NCBI GenBank assembly: GCA_949317995.1 | Contig: OX439042.1 | Location: 19,881,174 to 19,945,173 of the forward strand | DNA from: Acholoe squamosa | Lineage: Eukaryota > Annelida > Polychaeta > Phyllodocida > Polynoidae | Reading direction: 5' to 3' | DNA: 64,000 nucleotides | Shown here: positions 61,261 to 64,000 of the stretch, in pieces | Position numbering within the stretch: the first letter of the stretch is position 1 | Layout of the letters: each line of letters starts with the position of its first letter | Translations under genes and position numbers: made by a program | Notes under the pieces: generated by a model | What the model was told of the DNA's origin: nothing | The model's input: the letters and a program-made list of their open reading frames with translations, nothing else | Databases searched by the model: none

Positions 61261-64000
61261 CTTACAAATAAAAGACATTCCCTACTATGTCTTATAATAT
61301 TTCCTCAAGTTGAAGGGTATATTTACTAAAAAAACAGCATTAAAATTAAAGGTGCTTCTTATATACGCACTGTCTTTTATACATTAGAAATTAAGGTAGT
61401 AATTCTGTTTATCCAAAGAAACAATCATATTTTACAGCTACGCTTGTTAATAATTATAAATCACTTAACCAAATTTATATATTTCATTATGTACAACTAT
61501 ATAATCTCATATATGTATCTTGGCTATAAGGTATATTCTACCCTTCTGTATAGCTTTTGAAATTTGTATGTAAGAAACATTAGGTTGCATAATCTGATCT
61601 AATTTTACCATATGCCTTATACATAAATATACATATATATATGCTTACTAGTATAATCTCTTGCATATAAAAGGTATTCTCTACATCAAACAAATCCCTT
61701 CTAAGTCTTATAGGATTTACTCAAATTGAGGGGTATATTTTCTGAAAAAAAAACAGCGTTGAAATTATGGGTGCGTCTTATATGCGCACTGTCTTTTATA
61801 CATTAGAGATTGAGGCAGTAATTCTATTTATCCAAGAAAACAATTATTTTTAACAGCTACGCTTGTTAATAATTATGAATCACTTAACCAAAATTCATAT
61901 ATTTCATTATGTATGGCTATATAACCTAACGTATGTATCTTGGCTATAAGGTATATTCTACCCTTCCGTGTGCCTTTTAAAAGAAGACTATTCATTATGC
62001 AATACGCTATTCTATTAAAATCTGTATGTGAAAAACAATAAACAATTACTCTGTTATTGAAAATCTTTTAATTATTGGAATAATCAAACTAAAGAACTAA
62101 GTACGTATGTACTGATACATAATTTATGTCCTTGTTTTGTTCAGAACGTTATCTGGAAGACATGATTAATATCCTTGTTTTGCTCAAGACATTATCTGAA
62201 TGCAGTATTCTCTGGGAAAGTTGTGACATTTTGACCTTGGGTCTTTAGCTCTATAAGAAGTAATATAGTGAAAAATCCATCTTTAATCTTCTAAATACAA
62301 GACTCATAATTTTTTTTCTATTCAAAAATCACTTTTTTTTAACTTCAAGCATCGTTAACTTTAAAAAACTTATAAAAAATATATGAATTAAAAAAATTAT
62401 CTTGAGATAATGATTACAATAATAACATTTATCTTGATATATATAGGATAAGACCTAAAATGGTTAAGGGTGGGAAAGCTTCCAGTCTTCACCCTTTAAG
62501 ACTAGCAATATAAAACTGTGTTTAATGCGCAATTCATAAGAAAACAGTGGAAAATAAAAATAAATAGCAAAAATAGAAATAAAAAGCTGACATACCATCT
62601 GCCATAAAATATTTAATTAAAAACTTCAATAAAATTTCATTAGAATTTCTCTCTAGCACTTTATTAATTATGATAGTATCGTAACATTCAACAAGTACAA
62701 AACATATGCGAACCTTAAAGGATTTCCTACCACATAGGAGACAAACACGTCTGTAACTAACATAAGAGTGCATCATACTCAATATTCATACGATATGTTT
62801 TATTTTCAATTATGATACACAGTACATAAAAAATACTATCATAATATTCTCTCTTAAAAAAAAATAAAAAAGTCAAAAAAAAAGAAAAATAAGACTTTAT
62901 CAATGTAATATGATAATCTACAGCAAGAAATACAATAATCCATTTTCAGTATTTAAAGGGTGAAGAAAAATATATTGCTTTGTCCTAAGAAAAGATTCTT
63001 CCTATAACATAGAGAATAAACACCAGCTCAGCTAGTCTACCATAATACCTTACGTATAAGACGCATCTCAAAACTCAACTATACGTGAGATGTTATAATA
63101 TGATCAAAAAAAATCCTATGAGGTCAACATTTTACTTCATTAAGAGTTAATAACCATGTAATACGATACTAAATCAACAGGTGGCAGCACTATTCTCTTT
63201 TTACATAAAGCTACGTATTAGAACACCACTGTCCTATAAAAATATGATGTTATATAAAGAAATATATCGATACAATATAAATCTTTTATACAATAAACTA
63301 TAGCCTATACCAATAAAACATTAGGTAACATTTATTTATAACACATCTTCTCTCAAAACATTTATCAATGTAGCACACCCATAATCATAACACTCGTACA
63401 TGAACATATAGAAATAAATTCATGCATGTATCATACTAATATAACTCAAGTCTAGGCTAACATTAGCTTAAGAGTTCGTAGATCTTCTATTTGGAATTTT
63501 TGAAGGTCTGGTCTCTCCAGACCAATATTTAATCCAAAAACATTCTCCTGAGATCTGCATTATACTTCTTCAATCCAACTTACTGGTATAATCCCAAAAA
63601 ATCCTGAGAGGTCTACATAATACTTCATTAAACGTCATCAAACAGTCTCGATTTATCAATAAAATGATATTCATCAGCGCCGTATATAATACTCTACTAT
63701 ATCAACAGGTGGCAGGACTATATACTATTTGAGAGTTTACAGCATAACGAAACTCAGGGTAAGGAAGGTGGGGGGTGTGTGTAATTGATCCCTAATGCTC
63801 TCATATTGTATAATTTGGTTAAAACGAAATTCTTTTATAACTAAAATTACACACTTTGTTATAACAGAATTTTACTACAGTAATTTAACAACATAGAACC
63901 TAATGACAAGGACATGGAAAAATGTCATTAGACATGATTATATCCTAAATTCGTCATGTAACACTCAGATCAATGACAAAGACATGGGATAATAGTAATT
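61261..64000. other. AT-rich terminal stretch without a recognised gene
   Basis: No conserved ORF. It holds the direct repeat above and a ~130-bp pair of related segments (about 63,108-63,235 and 63,600-63,740) sharing 'atcaacaggtggcagcacta' and 'ttcattaa'. A MITE-like 'taccttacgtataagacgca' lies at 63,046. It may be host flank or the rest of the element. Confidence 0.45.
61290..62000 (+). repeat. Direct repeat (~300-bp copies)
   Basis: Copy 1, about 61,290-61,580, and copy 2, about 61,708-62,000, share 'cagctacgcttgttaataat' and 'cttggctataaggtatattc'. Each includes 'cttatatgcgcactgtcttt', reminiscent of the host MITE core. No ORF. Confidence 0.75.

Overview
The window is animal genomic DNA: a host stretch on the left (about 1-31,850) and an AT-rich stretch with virus-like genes on the right (about 32,300 to at least 57,600, possibly to the window end). 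The host part carries a many-exon gene with GT/AG introns, tRNA-derived SINEs, miniature inverted-repeat elements, palindromes, satellites and a decayed non-LTR retrotransposon. I cannot name the species. The SUPT20H-type gene and repeat style fit an invertebrate metazoan.

Left region. From 9,135 down to 1,069 on the minus strand at least 16 exons encode a SPT20/FAM48-type subunit of the SAGA complex. From about 9.1 to 31.9 kb I see no intact gene. That stretch is dense in repeats: a ~370-bp satellite interrupted by a hairpin element, a ~1.58-kb duplicated unit, a 22-bp minisatellite more than 1 kb long, at least five copies of a MITE with TACCGTA/TACGGTA ends, several long palindromes, and a reverse transcriptase remnant.

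Right region. From 55.6 down to 32.7 kb, tightly packed ORFs on the minus strand form an endogenous Maverick/Polinton- or adintovirus-like element. It has a protein-primed family B DNA polymerase, a retroviral-type DDE integrase, an A32/FtsK-like packaging ATPase, an adenovirus-type maturation protease, a double-jelly-roll major capsid protein, a penton-like minor capsid protein, basic core proteins, a PC4-like protein and zinc-binding proteins. The morphogenesis genes look intact. The only clear lesion is a one-base frameshift at an A10 run in the N-terminal part of the polymerase. Several genes have a TTGAGATAA motif 30-65 bases upstream, a candidate shared viral promoter.

Downstream of the capsid block (32.7-38.3 kb) lies an accessory island: two dUTPase paralogs (one degenerate), an HD-like DUF5662-type hydrolase, a protein with two tandem death-domain-like folds, and unknown small proteins. 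I read it as a nucleotide-pool and host-death-control module. Upstream (50.6-55.6 kb) are unknown proteins, including a paralogous pair with RING-like zinc sites. Between 55.9 and 61.3 kb are two spliced genes: a short minus-strand gene and a plus-strand type I membrane protein with a mucin-like stalk. They share the AT-rich composition of the element, but whether they belong to it or to the host is open. No terminal inverted repeat pair was found, so the element's ends are unresolved.
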